In this document: piece by piece, positions 41,996 to 50,612 of the stretch | Layout of the letters: every line of letters starts with the position of its first letter | Numbering within the stretch: position 1 is the first letter of the stretch | Source: Candidatus Saccharimonadota bacterium | GTDB taxonomy: Bacteria > Patescibacteriota > Saccharimonadia > Saccharimonadales > Saccharimonadaceae | Assembly (NCBI GenBank): GCA_017540545.1 | Contig: JAFYAV010000002.1 | Span: 114,588 to 178,587, forward strand | Direction of reading: 5' to 3' | DNA length: 64,000 nucleotides | The notes under the pieces: generated by a model | Told to the model about the DNA's origin: nothing | Seen by the model: the letters and a program-made list of their open reading frames with translations, nothing else | The model's database searches: none | Program-made: the position numbers and the translations under genes

Positions 41996-43147
41996 ATGAA
42001 TGCGATAATAGACCAACTCGTCCCAGGTGGGCAGGGCATTGCAACGCTAGGCGACGGCAAAAAGGCTTTCCTCTGGAACGCTCTGCCCAGCGAAGCAGTC
42101 GAATTTGAGATTACTAAAAACAAACGCACTTATTGCGAGGGAGTTGCGACCAAAATCGTTAAGGCCTCACCTCATCGCATCGAGCCAAAGGATGCTTGCT
42201 ATCTCGCCACCAGCCCTTGGCAAATCCTTGATTACTCCGAAGAGCTAAAGCAAAAGCAACTCCTCGTTGAAGAATGTTTCCATCAACAACATATCCACGC
42301 CGCTGTTCTACCGACTGCCACTGATGGCAAGGATTTCTTTTATCGTAACAAAATGGAATATTCGTTATATTGGAGCAATGAAGATAATCTAATTCACCTC
42401 GCCTTCCACACTCGTGGCACTCATCGCAAAGCCCCTATCTCGCAAAGTTCCATTGAGCGACCGGAAATTTTTGCCGAAGCGCAAAAGATTATCGCCAAGC
42501 TCAACTCTGAGCACGCTGAGGCGCGCACTTATCAATCGCTACTAATTCGATGCGATCAACAAGGCAAGGTATCTTCAGCTCTTTTTGAAAACGGCAAAGC
42601 TCATCCAGTCATGCAATCATTAAGCGACACGCTGAACGGTTATAAATACTCCTATTCACCTAACGGCTTCTTTCAAATCAATCTACCAGTCTACGAACTC
42701 GTGCTCGAAGAAATCTCCCAGCACATTCACACCGACAAAGTGCTCGATCTATATGCCGGTGTAGGCAGCATTGGCCTATCCGTCGCCCGCAACCGCAAGC
42801 TTACGCTCGTCGAAGTTAATGGCGCAGCTTTCGCCGAAATGCAAAACAATGCCGCCCATACCAATGCGCAATGCATCCTCGCTAAATCCGAAGATGTTAC
42901 GGAATACATCACGCCCGACTGTACGGTTATTCTCGATCCTCCCCGCGCCGGATGCGACCCTAAACTCATCGCAAAAATCAACACCGTGCGCCCCGAATCT
43001 ATCATCTATCTCAGCTGCAACCCTATCACGCAGGCTCGCGATATCGCAATGCTAAATGAGTATCGCATCAAAAAGCTTCAACCCTTTAACTTTTTCCCGC
43101 GCACTCCGCATATTGAGACTCTGGCAATTTTGTCAAAAAATCTTTGA
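41996..43147 (+). CDS. 23S rRNA (uracil-5-)methyltransferase, RlmD/RlmCD/TrmA family
   Basis: 383 aa. SAM-dependent m5U methyltransferase: SAM site VLDLYAGVGSIGLSVA, DPPRAGCD, catalytic Cys in YLSCNP, and the closing FFPRTPHIETLAIL. A short TRAM-like beta start (LVPGGQGIATLGDGKKAFL) is present. The four-Cys iron-sulfur site of RlmD is missing: ACYLATSPWQILDYSE keeps one Cys. Which rRNA uridine it methylates cannot be told from sequence. Confidence 0.9.
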   Translation: MNAIIDQLVPGGQGIATLGDGKKAFLWNALPSEAVEFEITKNKRTYCEGVATKIVKASPHRIEPKDACYLATSPWQILDYSEELKQKQLLVEECFHQQHIHAAVLPTATDGKDFFYRNKMEYSLYWSNEDNLIHLAFHTRGTHRKAPISQSSIERPEIFAEAQKIIAKLNSEHAEARTYQSLLIRCDQQGKVSSALFENGKAHPVMQSLSDTLNGYKYSYSPNGFFQINLPVYELVLEEISQHIHTDKVLDLYAGVGSIGLSVARNRKLTLVEVNGAAFAEMQNNAAHTNAQCILAKSEDVTEYITPDCTVILDPPRAGCDPKLIAKINTVRPESIIYLSCNPITQARDIAMLNEYRIKKLQPFNFFPRTPHIETLAILSKNL

Positions 43148-43153
43148 CATTTT
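43127..43153 (+). repeat. 27-bp dispersed repeat, copy 1
   Basis: Spans the 3' end of the methyltransferase gene and its stop. It differs from 50164-50190 at one base. It contains the inverted repeat TGTCAAA/TTTGACA and could act as a terminator. Confidence 0.7.
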
Positions 43154-43204
43154 AATCATGCATTCAATGAAAGGCGGCAAAAGCTCGTACATATCATGTT
43201 ATGC

Positions 43205-43210
43205 TACAAT
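43205..43210 (+). promoter_or_regulatory. Extended -10 box (TGCTACAAT) of gpsA
   Basis: TACAAT ends 6 nt before ATG 43217. Confidence 0.7.
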
Positions 43211-43216
43211 AAACCC

Positions 43217-43999
43217 ATGACTATCACGATTCTTGGCGCCGGAGCATTCGGAAGCGCACTCGGCAAAATCCTCACCGACAACCACCACAACATTAAATAC
43301 TATGATCCATACGTTTACCCAGACATCAATCTAGATCAAGCAACCAGCCAAACAGATGCCATAATTATCACCATCCCATCCGCCGTCTTGCCAGATTTCC
43401 TCGCAGACTATCCAAAACGCCTCAAGGCGCTCCCCACCGTCCTTGCGTCCAAAGGGCTCGACGACCTCAATATCTTCAGCGATTTTGCCCAATTTTCCAT
43501 CATTTCCGGCCCCGGTTTCGCTCAAGAAATCATCGACGGCAAACCAACCACCTTCACTGCGTCTGCGCCATTCGCTCTCGGTATTTTCAAAAATGAACAA
43601 GTCCAAATTGAACTACAGGACGACCCGCTTGGCATTATGCTTTGCGGCACTCTAAAAAATATCTACGCTATCGGCACCGGATATCACAGCGACTCCGAAA
43701 ACGATTCCGCCATTTTCATCCAACACGCCCATGCCGAAATGCAAAAATATCTCGAAGACCACGGCGCCAATCCACATACAACCGAGCTTGCCTGCGGTAT
43801 CGGCGACCTTATTGCGACCTGCACGAATAGAACTTCGCGCAACTATACTTGTGGAGTTCGCCTGCGCGAGGGGAAGGCCTTATCAGAAATATTATCAGAA
43901 CTCAAAACCATCGAAGGTCTTTCCGCCCTCGCGCGCGTAGATCGCGAAAACTATCCACTCATTAACGAGGTCTATAATCACGTCAGTCAAGTCGATTAA
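43217..43999 (+). CDS. gpsA: Glycerol-3-phosphate dehydrogenase (NAD(P)+), short form
   Basis: 260 aa against about 330 for most GpsA. Rossmann motif ILGAGAFGSALG, ISGPGFAQEI, LKNIYAIGTGY, and the C-terminal GIGDLIATCTNRTSRNYTCG are conserved, so the core is there; loops are shortened. It reduces dihydroxyacetone phosphate to glycerol-3-phosphate for phospholipids. The start at 43217 follows a leaderless -10 box. The 3' end overlaps the unknown 737-aa gene on the other strand by 4 nt. Confidence 0.88.
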   Translation: MTITILGAGAFGSALGKILTDNHHNIKYYDPYVYPDINLDQATSQTDAIIITIPSAVLPDFLADYPKRLKALPTVLASKGLDDLNIFSDFAQFSIISGPGFAQEIIDGKPTTFTASAPFALGIFKNEQVQIELQDDPLGIMLCGTLKNIYAIGTGYHSDSENDSAIFIQHAHAEMQKYLEDHGANPHTTELACGIGDLIATCTNRTSRNYTCGVRLREGKALSEILSELKTIEGLSALARVDRENYPLINEVYNHVSQVD

Positions 44000-46209
44000 G
44001 ACAAGCTTCTCACATATTCCGGCGTAATATCTCTACGCTGGAATTTTGTTTTGCGAAGTCGCGCATCGGCAATCTCAAGCGCATGCCTAACCGACTCGCT
44101 AAACGATTCGTCAGAATATCTCTTGCACAACATTTGCGACAACTCGGATATATAGTCTAATTCCGCCACGCTAGTAATAGATTCGCAAACCGCCACTAAC
44201 ATATCAAGCGCGGCCCTCTTGGCCTTTACGTGATTACCTGCAAATCGCTGCAGAAACTCAATATACTCATCGAAATGCTCCAACCAAGCCGAAAACAAGG
44301 CTTTAGCGTCTTTGTCATTTCTCACCTTAAGCAATAACTGCTCCAAAGCCATCTTTTGCACATGTTTATTCCTCGTTAGCGGTCGCTCGGCGTTTATTAA
44401 TCTAGCAAAAATGTCGCCATCCGAAATATCATCACAATAAATTGCCACTCGATACCAAGACTCATCGTCGCCATTATTACCAATAAACTGATCCAAACTG
44501 TGGTCTTTTTGCTTAGAAAAACTCATACAATATCGTTTTCTATCAACTGGATCGGCAATGTCCAAATCATCGCCACCTTTTACTGACAAATATCCCCTAA
44601 GCTCCTTATTCAGCAACTTCTCATTCTTTAAGCACATTAGCCAGCCTAGACATTCTCGAAAAGTTAGCGCGCGCCATTCGTCAGTAAAACTCACTTCATT
44701 CCGATGAATGACAGGCCAAACATCACCTACACGTTGCCAGTACGTAGCATAAACTAGCTTCTCAATTTCTCCCTGCAACTCGGCATCTTCTTCCGGAATT
44801 AATTTCCAAAATTCATTCAGCAACTCACCGGCCATCCAAAATAATTCAAAATCATCCTCGTTTTTGATCTGTAGATTCTTCAGGATACTAAAAACCGCTG
44901 GTAATACGTCGCTATATTTTTTGTAATCCGCCACCTGCATATAATTACATAAGTAGTAAGCTGCAAAAACGCGATCATATTCGCCAGATAGTAATTGCTT
45001 TTTAATTTCTTTATCTGCCGCTGTAGAGAAATTCACCAACTTCGGTTCCAAAAAGAATTCGGCAAGATTTTGCGATTCTTGCAAACTCTTCAGACTGACA
45101 TTAATAGTCTCTAAATGCGTATATTTGCTACGAATATCTTCGCCAACCAGCTCATTTAAGCGCAGATAAAACGTTCCAATATTTCTCGAAAGATTACCAA
45201 AATCAAAGAAATCATAAATAAAATGCACCAACTTCGGCAACTGCACATTCTTCAAAACATAATTAGCGCGGTACAATAATAAATCTTTTTCGTACCCATA
45301 TTCGGCCTCAGAATCACGCAAATACGCATCGCCATTCAAGTAGCGAATATAATTAACACAATGCGCCCAATCTCCCAATGAAAGCCTGTTTTTCTTACGA
45401 TGCAGAAATAGGTCAAGAATCATCGCAGCAAATTCAATTTCACTATCGTCCGCAAATAAAAAGTTACTATAATTGTCAATCAAGATTTGCTTTGTGTCGC
45501 ACGAGCTCTTTGCTAACTGCGTCACGACATTTTGGTCCGTAAAATCCGACATCGGAATCGCATTGACCATATCTAAGTATTCATCAAATAATACCGCGTC
45601 AGTTATCACATTATTATTCGCAATGCTATCCGCATAGCGCATTTTGATTGTTTCTCCGTCGTTTAACGAAGCGACGCCAATTTTACCAAAAAACTCGTCA
45701 TGAATCTTGCGAAACTTTTCATTCATAAGCAAACGCCTCACACGCACTAACTGTGCAACCCCATCCGTATAATTCAGCAAACTATTATTCAAACGCTCGA
45801 ATACCTCGCGCTCGTACGGACTAATCAAAAAACTATTCTGATTATTCTGAAACACAAATCCGCCCAAATCGTTATTCGCCCCCAAAATCACACCTTTATG
45901 AATCAGTACACGGCATGAATAATCATTCGTGCGGAATCTATAACTACGGAACATATCCGCAAAGGTATATCGATCAATTAGGCCAATCACATTACAATAA
46001 AACTCTGCTGAATCCGAATAACATACCTCATATTCCAGCATCTTTCCATCTTTTAAGTAGAAAAAATGAATTATCGCGTCACGCATAGAAGAAGGGTGCG
46101 ATTCGATTATTTCAAGATAAATAATCCGTCGATAATACCTTTGTACAAAATCCACATCCAAGTCATGCTGACTAGGGTCCACCTTTTTGACACTTTTACC
46201 TCTCGGCAT
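43996..46209 (-). CDS. Large cytosolic protein of unknown function (737 aa)
   Basis: No domain recognised. It begins MPRGKSVKKVDPSQHDLDVD; the first 170 residues are mixed alpha/beta (FFYLKDGKMLEYEVCYSDSA) and the rest is almost wholly helical with many Leu/Phe/Tyr/Trp, possibly helical repeats. No signal peptide or TM. The start at 46209 is set by TATAAT 6 nt upstream; the longer frame runs through the promoter. It is divergent from a helicase-nuclease gene with only 39 bp between the two start codons, so the two may be co-regulated. Confidence 0.75.
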   Translation of the reverse strand: MPRGKSVKKVDPSQHDLDVDFVQRYYRRIIYLEIIESHPSSMRDAIIHFFYLKDGKMLEYEVCYSDSAEFYCNVIGLIDRYTFADMFRSYRFRTNDYSCRVLIHKGVILGANNDLGGFVFQNNQNSFLISPYEREVFERLNNSLLNYTDGVAQLVRVRRLLMNEKFRKIHDEFFGKIGVASLNDGETIKMRYADSIANNNVITDAVLFDEYLDMVNAIPMSDFTDQNVVTQLAKSSCDTKQILIDNYSNFLFADDSEIEFAAMILDLFLHRKKNRLSLGDWAHCVNYIRYLNGDAYLRDSEAEYGYEKDLLLYRANYVLKNVQLPKLVHFIYDFFDFGNLSRNIGTFYLRLNELVGEDIRSKYTHLETINVSLKSLQESQNLAEFFLEPKLVNFSTAADKEIKKQLLSGEYDRVFAAYYLCNYMQVADYKKYSDVLPAVFSILKNLQIKNEDDFELFWMAGELLNEFWKLIPEEDAELQGEIEKLVYATYWQRVGDVWPVIHRNEVSFTDEWRALTFRECLGWLMCLKNEKLLNKELRGYLSVKGGDDLDIADPVDRKRYCMSFSKQKDHSLDQFIGNNGDDESWYRVAIYCDDISDGDIFARLINAERPLTRNKHVQKMALEQLLLKVRNDKDAKALFSAWLEHFDEYIEFLQRFAGNHVKAKRAALDMLVAVCESITSVAELDYISELSQMLCKRYSDESFSESVRHALEIADARLRKTKFQRRDITPEYVRSLS

Positions 46210-46215
46210 GCCTCC

Positions 46216-46242
46216 ATTATAAGACATATCTTGCGATATAAT
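46216..46242. promoter_or_regulatory. Two divergent leaderless -10 boxes in 27 bp
   Basis: Minus-strand TATAAT (46221-46216) serves the 737-aa gene; plus-strand TATAAT (46237-46242) serves the helicase gene. Each ends 6 nt from its start codon. Confidence 0.75.
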
Positions 46243-46248
46243 AAAGAT

Positions 46249-49200
46249 ATGGATTTTGAGCAAGCATACAAAAACCTCAACGCACAGCAACGTGAAGCCG
46301 TCGATTACATCGATGGTCCACTCCTGGTCATCGCTGGACCCGGCACCGGCAAAACACAGCTGTTATCAATTCGCACCGCCAATATTCTCAAACAAACCGA
46401 CGTTGGCCCAGAAAATATTCTTTGTTTAACTTTCACTGAAACTGGCGCTAGTAATATGCGCAAGCGCCTCACGGATTTCATAGGTCCCGAAGCCTACAAA
46501 GTCCAAATTCAAACTTACCACGCGTTCGGCTCTTATATTCTTCAGGAACATCGCCCAGACCTCACTGCAGCTATCGACGAATTGGAGCGCTTCACCATGA
46601 TTCGCGCCATCCAAGAAACACTAGACCCTACAGACATCTTACGGCCAGAATATTATACTAGCTCAATTATTTCCGCCATTTCCGACTTGAAGTCCGCCGC
46701 GCTAAGTCCAGAAGATATTCGCAAAATCGTCAATCGTAACCAAATCGATTGTGCCGAAATGTACTTAGTAATATCCGAAGATGTTCAAATGACCCGCGGA
46801 GTCCGTTATCCAAAATCCGCCGAGATCTACGGCAGAATCCTCGAAAAATTAAAATCTTTCGTCGATGCGCCCAGCACCAAAGACTACATCGTCGGCAAAA
46901 TTGAGCCTATCGCTAAAATCTACTACCGCACATTAGCCGAAGCTCTACTTGCCGAGGAAAATTCCGCTAAGCCATCCACTAAGTTACCAGGCAAATGGCG
47001 CGACAAGTATTTCAAAAAAGACAAAAATGACCAATACGTATTCGGCGACGATATTGCCAATAAGAAGCTCCTCAGTCTCGCAAATATCATGGAAAAATAC
47101 AGCGCCGCGTTGAATTCAGCCGGTCTTTTCGATTACGATGACATGATCCTAAACGCCATCGATCTGCTCAAGAATGACGACGAGAAGCGCTATAATGCGC
47201 AAGAACGCTTTCAATACATCCTTCTCGACGAATTCCAGGATACAAACGACGCTCAGGCGCAACTCGTCGGGCTACTCACGGACAACCCCAGCAACGAAGG
47301 AAAGCCCAATATTATGGCCGTTGGCGACGACGACCAGGCCATCTACGGCTTCCAAGGAGCCAACACTTCCAACTTCTTCGATTTCGACGCCAAATATCAT
47401 CCCAAACAAATCTTCCTAACCAAGAATTATCGCTCGTCAAAACCAATTCTTGAACTTTCTCACAACATTATCGAACAGGCGCTTGATCGCTTCTGTAAAG
47501 CCCCCAACGTTAATATCGACAAGCATATTAGCGCCGAAAACCCGCCCGCTCAAACCAATATTGAAATCCGCGAATTCAAAGCCTACCAGGCCGAGTATTC
47601 GTATATTGCTAAACAAATCCGCACACTTATCGACTCCGGAACAAGGGGCGACCAAATCGCCATCATCGCACCAAAACACAAATACCTCGTTTCGATTTTG
47701 CCATATTTACACAGCCTGAATATCCCCGTTTCTTACACCCGTCGAGAAAATATTCTCGAAGACGCGCACATTAATGAGCTATTAAATTTCTGCCACGCTC
47801 TGCTCGCTGTCGCCCAAAACCCAAAATATGCCGATGTATATTGGTTCCCACTTCTTTCTATGCCGTGCTGGGAGTTAACGCCAACGGATATAATCGAGCT
47901 TATCCAATCCGCTCGCCGCAACAAGGAAAGTATCCTCGAGACTATGCTAAATGGCGAAAATGAACAGTTCAAAAAAATCGCAAACTATATCACAGAACTC
48001 GCCGCCAAAATCGACACTTACTCTGCTGAATATATAATTAATAATGTCTGCAGAAAACTCTTCGAGAACGAACTTGACCATTACGAATTATTCAGCAATC
48101 TCAACACTCTTCGCGACATGTTGAACGCCAAGAAAGCCCACAGCCAAAACAAGCTAAAACTCGCCGACTTCATCAGCACACTCGATGCATATAATAATGC
48201 CGAAATGCCAATACTTAATAAATCGCCATATCACGAATCTGACCAAGCCGTACAACTTCAAACCGTCCACTCGGCTAAGGGTCTCGAATACGAACATGTC
48301 TTCCTCATCGCGGCCGACAACAAAAACTGGAGCGAGGCAAAAGGGAATACAGATCTCATTACTCTACCACGCAACCTTGAACATGTTCGCCATACTGGCG
48401 ACTCCGCCGACGAAAAAATTCGCGTTCTTTTCGTCGCCATTACGCGTGCCAAGTCCAATTTATATATCACATATAGCCTCTCGGACTTCGCCGGTCACGG
48501 AACCGACCGCCTCAAGTATCTAGACATCCGCGAAAATGATAATCATTCCCAAATTAGCAAAACTACACCCGACAAATACGCCACCATCATTCCAAGCGAC
48601 TGCGAAGAACTATCGCCAACCGACATTGCGCCAGACAAGTGGCTTGATAACTACATCCCGGATAACGAGACGCGAAAAAACTTACTCCGACCATACGTCG
48701 AAAAGTATCGCATCTCACCAACTCACCTCAATACCTTTCTAGATTTGCGCTATGGCGACGGTCCAATTAGTTTTCTACGCAGTTATATTATTGGCGAACC
48801 GGGCGACGAAACGAACAATTTCGCCCTCATCTACGGCAGCCTCATCCACGAAATCATGGACGAAATCAACAAAGAAAACATCAGCAACGACGAAGCAATC
48901 AAGCGCTTCAACGAGCGTATCGACGGCGCCGATACTGACGATAAAACCAAAGAAGACTTGCACAAACGTGGCGAAGCCGAACTTACTAAATTCCTCGCCG
49001 AACGGGGCGACCTCATCCGCAATACTAACGCCGAATCCGAACGCGGTTTCTTTACGGAAACCATCACACTCGGCGATGCTATCATGACCGGCAAAATCGA
49101 TCGCGTCGAAATCGACGAAGAACACAAGACCATCACCGTCTCCGACTTCAAAACCGGCAACGCCAAACATAAATGGAGCACTTACGACGCAACTTTTGCC

Positions 49201-49482
49201 TATAAAATCCAACTTTATTTCTACAAATTTCTCATCGAAAATTCCAAAGATTTTCGCAATTACAAAGTTACTTCCGGGCGCATTGATTATATCTCCCCAG
49301 ACGAAGAGGGGGACATCGTATCGCTTGAGCTCAAGTTTAATGAAAAAGAAAATGCCGAGATAAAGCACCTCATCCAAGTTGTTTTTAAGCACATCAAGGA
49401 GCTAAATTTACCAGACACTAGCGCCGCACTGACAAACAGTAATCCAACCAAAGCATTTTACGACCAGCTAATCGCCGAGTAA
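46249..49482 (+). CDS. UvrD-type helicase fused to a PD-(D/E)XK (RecB-like) nuclease
   Basis: 1077 aa. Superfamily 1A motor: NAQQREAVDY (Q motif), Walker A GPGTGKT at 30-36, TFTETGASNM, DEFQDTND with D327/E328, GDDDQAIYGFQGA, TKNYRSS, TVHSAKGLEYEHV and VAITRAK. The C-terminal nuclease holds H867 (GSLIHEIMDE), D951 (GKIDRVEI), D966-x-K968 (VSDFKTG) and Q988 (IQLYFYK), the RecB-type active site. This is the AddA/AdnB-like arrangement for break resection. No AddB-like partner is in the window. Leaderless start at 46249; the frame extends further up through the promoter. Confidence 0.93.
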   Translation: MDFEQAYKNLNAQQREAVDYIDGPLLVIAGPGTGKTQLLSIRTANILKQTDVGPENILCLTFTETGASNMRKRLTDFIGPEAYKVQIQTYHAFGSYILQEHRPDLTAAIDELERFTMIRAIQETLDPTDILRPEYYTSSIISAISDLKSAALSPEDIRKIVNRNQIDCAEMYLVISEDVQMTRGVRYPKSAEIYGRILEKLKSFVDAPSTKDYIVGKIEPIAKIYYRTLAEALLAEENSAKPSTKLPGKWRDKYFKKDKNDQYVFGDDIANKKLLSLANIMEKYSAALNSAGLFDYDDMILNAIDLLKNDDEKRYNAQERFQYILLDEFQDTNDAQAQLVGLLTDNPSNEGKPNIMAVGDDDQAIYGFQGANTSNFFDFDAKYHPKQIFLTKNYRSSKPILELSHNIIEQALDRFCKAPNVNIDKHISAENPPAQTNIEIREFKAYQAEYSYIAKQIRTLIDSGTRGDQIAIIAPKHKYLVSILPYLHSLNIPVSYTRRENILEDAHINELLNFCHALLAVAQNPKYADVYWFPLLSMPCWELTPTDIIELIQSARRNKESILETMLNGENEQFKKIANYITELAAKIDTYSAEYIINNVCRKLFENELDHYELFSNLNTLRDMLNAKKAHSQNKLKLADFISTLDAYNNAEMPILNKSPYHESDQAVQLQTVHSAKGLEYEHVFLIAADNKNWSEAKGNTDLITLPRNLEHVRHTGDSADEKIRVLFVAITRAKSNLYITYSLSDFAGHGTDRLKYLDIRENDNHSQISKTTPDKYATIIPSDCEELSPTDIAPDKWLDNYIPDNETRKNLLRPYVEKYRISPTHLNTFLDLRYGDGPISFLRSYIIGEPGDETNNFALIYGSLIHEIMDEINKENISNDEAIKRFNERIDGADTDDKTKEDLHKRGEAELTKFLAERGDLIRNTNAESERGFFTETITLGDAIMTGKIDRVEIDEEHKTITVSDFKTGNAKHKWSTYDATFAYKIQLYFYKFLIENSKDFRNYKVTSGRIDYISPDEEGDIVSLELKFNEKENAEIKHLIQVVFKHIKELNLPDTSAALTNSNPTKAFYDQLIAE

Positions 49483-49500
49483 TATTCCAGCCGCCAACTG

Positions 49501-49529
49501 TTGCAATGGCTCGTTTTTGATTGTATAAT
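49501..49529 (+). promoter_or_regulatory. Promoter TTGCAA-N17-TATAAT
   Basis: TTGCAA 49501-49506, 17-bp spacer, TATAAT 49524-49529; drives the 61-aa gene at 49581. Confidence 0.75.
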
Positions 49530-49580
49530 ATGATGACGTTGTCGCCAAAAATCGCAATTGCCACAAGGAGGTGGATAGAA

Positions 49581-49766
49581 ATGGCAATACACATACGCAA
49601 CCCGTTCAAAAGGAGGGGGGAATCCAAAAGTCGCAAGCCGTCTTCAGGAGTACATTGTTGCCCATATTGTCGCAATGGGAAACAATATATGTCATTCCTT
49701 AATGGACCCCTCTTGACTCAACCATGCTCATATTGCAAGGGCACCGGATTTATCAAAGACGATTAA
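49581..49766 (+). CDS. Small 61-aa zinc-finger protein (DnaJ-type CxxC pairs)
   Basis: Basic N-terminus (FKRRGESKSRK), then CPYC and CSYCKGTGF, an arrangement like the CxxCxGxG zinc-binding units of DnaJ. AAGGAGGTGG precedes the ATG at 49581 by 6-7 nt and a promoter and terminator frame it, so it is a single-gene unit. A role in protein folding or zinc binding is possible; no J domain is present. Confidence 0.7.
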   Translation: MAIHIRNPFKRRGESKSRKPSSGVHCCPYCRNGKQYMSFLNGPLLTQPCSYCKGTGFIKDD

Positions 49767-49817
49767 TAAAGTCAGATGAGTGCGCTACCGTATACGTCGG
49801 CAACTTCAGCACCTTTC

Positions 49818-49839
49818 GCCCCCGTCGGGGGGCTTTTTT
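49818..49839 (+). terminator. Intrinsic terminator
   Basis: GCCCCC (49818-49823), GTC loop, GGGGGGC (49827-49833) and T6. Confidence 0.85.
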
Positions 49840-50138
49840 ATGCCAACAATCAGACAGTCGAATTATGCATTGTAGTGTTGTTCTTTGCTACACTCATTAC
49901 AACCTCCGGCTTAAGCCGCACTAGCAACCTACATGGCAAACTATTTAATTATCTAGGCGCCATTAGTCTGCCACTATTCATGTGGCACTACGGTGTTATC
50001 CGTATCATGCAAGCCCTATCAATCAATTACGGCTCACGCGTAAATGTTTTATTATTGATTGCGACATCCATATTAGTATCTGCAATTCATTATCAAATCG
50101 TGCAAGCAATCTCGCTAAAACGCCAGCGCCGAAAATAA
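49840..50138 (+). pseudogene. Acyltransferase-3 family C-terminal fragment
   Basis: The frame ending at 50138 reads NLHGKLFNYLGAISLPLFMW, HYGVIRIM and two hydrophobic helices. The (L)GxISxPLFxWHYxVI pattern is typical of the last TM helices of OafA/YrhL-type O-acyltransferases. The N-terminal 200-300 residues and the catalytic His are absent, and the frame opens inside the preceding terminator, so this is a gene remnant. Confidence 0.55.
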
Positions 50139-50166
50139 CCACACGCTCTCCAAGTGTATGGTTATT
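50134..50166 (+). terminator. Hairpin after the acyltransferase remnant
   Basis: AATAACCA (50134-50141) pairs with TGGTTATT (50159-50166), with CAC/GTG extending the stem, followed by TTGT. Confidence 0.55.
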
Positions 50167-50190
50167 TTGTCAAAAAATCTTGGACATTTT
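50164..50190 (+). repeat. 27-bp dispersed repeat, copy 2
   Basis: 26 of 27 bases identical to 43127-43153. Confidence 0.7.
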
Positions 50191-50223
50191 CACCATACTC
50201 TCAAAAATGAATGCAAAATCTGC

Positions 50224-50229
50224 TACAAT
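50224..50229 (+). promoter_or_regulatory. Extended -10 box (TGCTACAAT) upstream of the DinB pair
   Basis: TACAAT preceded by TGC. Unlike other genes here it would leave a leader of about 100 nt, containing a small GACGC/GCGTC hairpin (50279-50295), before the ATG at 50337. Confidence 0.5.
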
Positions 50230-50336
50230 AATATCAATCGAATCATGCTTCGGCCCCTGATTCAGATTCATAAAAATCGACGCCAATATTGCGTCAACCC
50301 CTACAATCTATCAATCGCAATCAGCAAAGGATTTTT

Positions 50337-50612
50337 ATGGATCAAATCTTACAACAAAATTTACATGAACCCATCGAAGTGGACGCCACTTTTTCGCGCA
50401 ACATCCTCGGTCACTGTCGCCCAATTGCCTTTCGTATGCAAAACGGAAGGGAAGTGCAAGTTGCACAGGTCGGTCTCGTCCATCCCAAATATGATGGCCT
50501 CAAAACCATCTATGCTTTCGACCTTACCGACGACGCTACCGATTATCGCATTACACTTGACACCAATTCACTCAATTGGTTCTTAGAATTCGAAGGTGAC
50601 CATTATGAATGA
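50337..50612 (+). CDS. DUF6504-like small protein paired with a Y-family polymerase
   Basis: 91 aa. EPIEVDATFSRNILGHCRPI, AFRMQNGREVQVAQVG, an aromatic central strand and NSLNWFLEFEGDHYE. The order (E)PIEV...RP.AFR..GR...V..V......Y......DW.LE resembles DUF6504 domains, which in actinobacteria accompany Y-family polymerases. Here it is a separate gene whose stop overlaps the dinB-like start (ATGAATGA), supporting a shared function in lesion bypass. AAAGGA lies 5 nt upstream of the ATG. Confidence 0.7.
   Translation: MDQILQQNLHEPIEVDATFSRNILGHCRPIAFRMQNGREVQVAQVGLVHPKYDGLKTIYAFDLTDDATDYRITLDTNSLNWFLEFEGDHYE

Noticed and set aside
48775..49392. 205-aa minus-strand ORF
   Set aside because: Antisense to the nuclease domain of the helicase gene, with Phe/Val-rich shadow composition.
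50158..50586. 142-aa ORF overlapping the DinB leader
   Set aside because: It runs across the promoter and over the DUF6504-like gene in another frame; no family resemblance.
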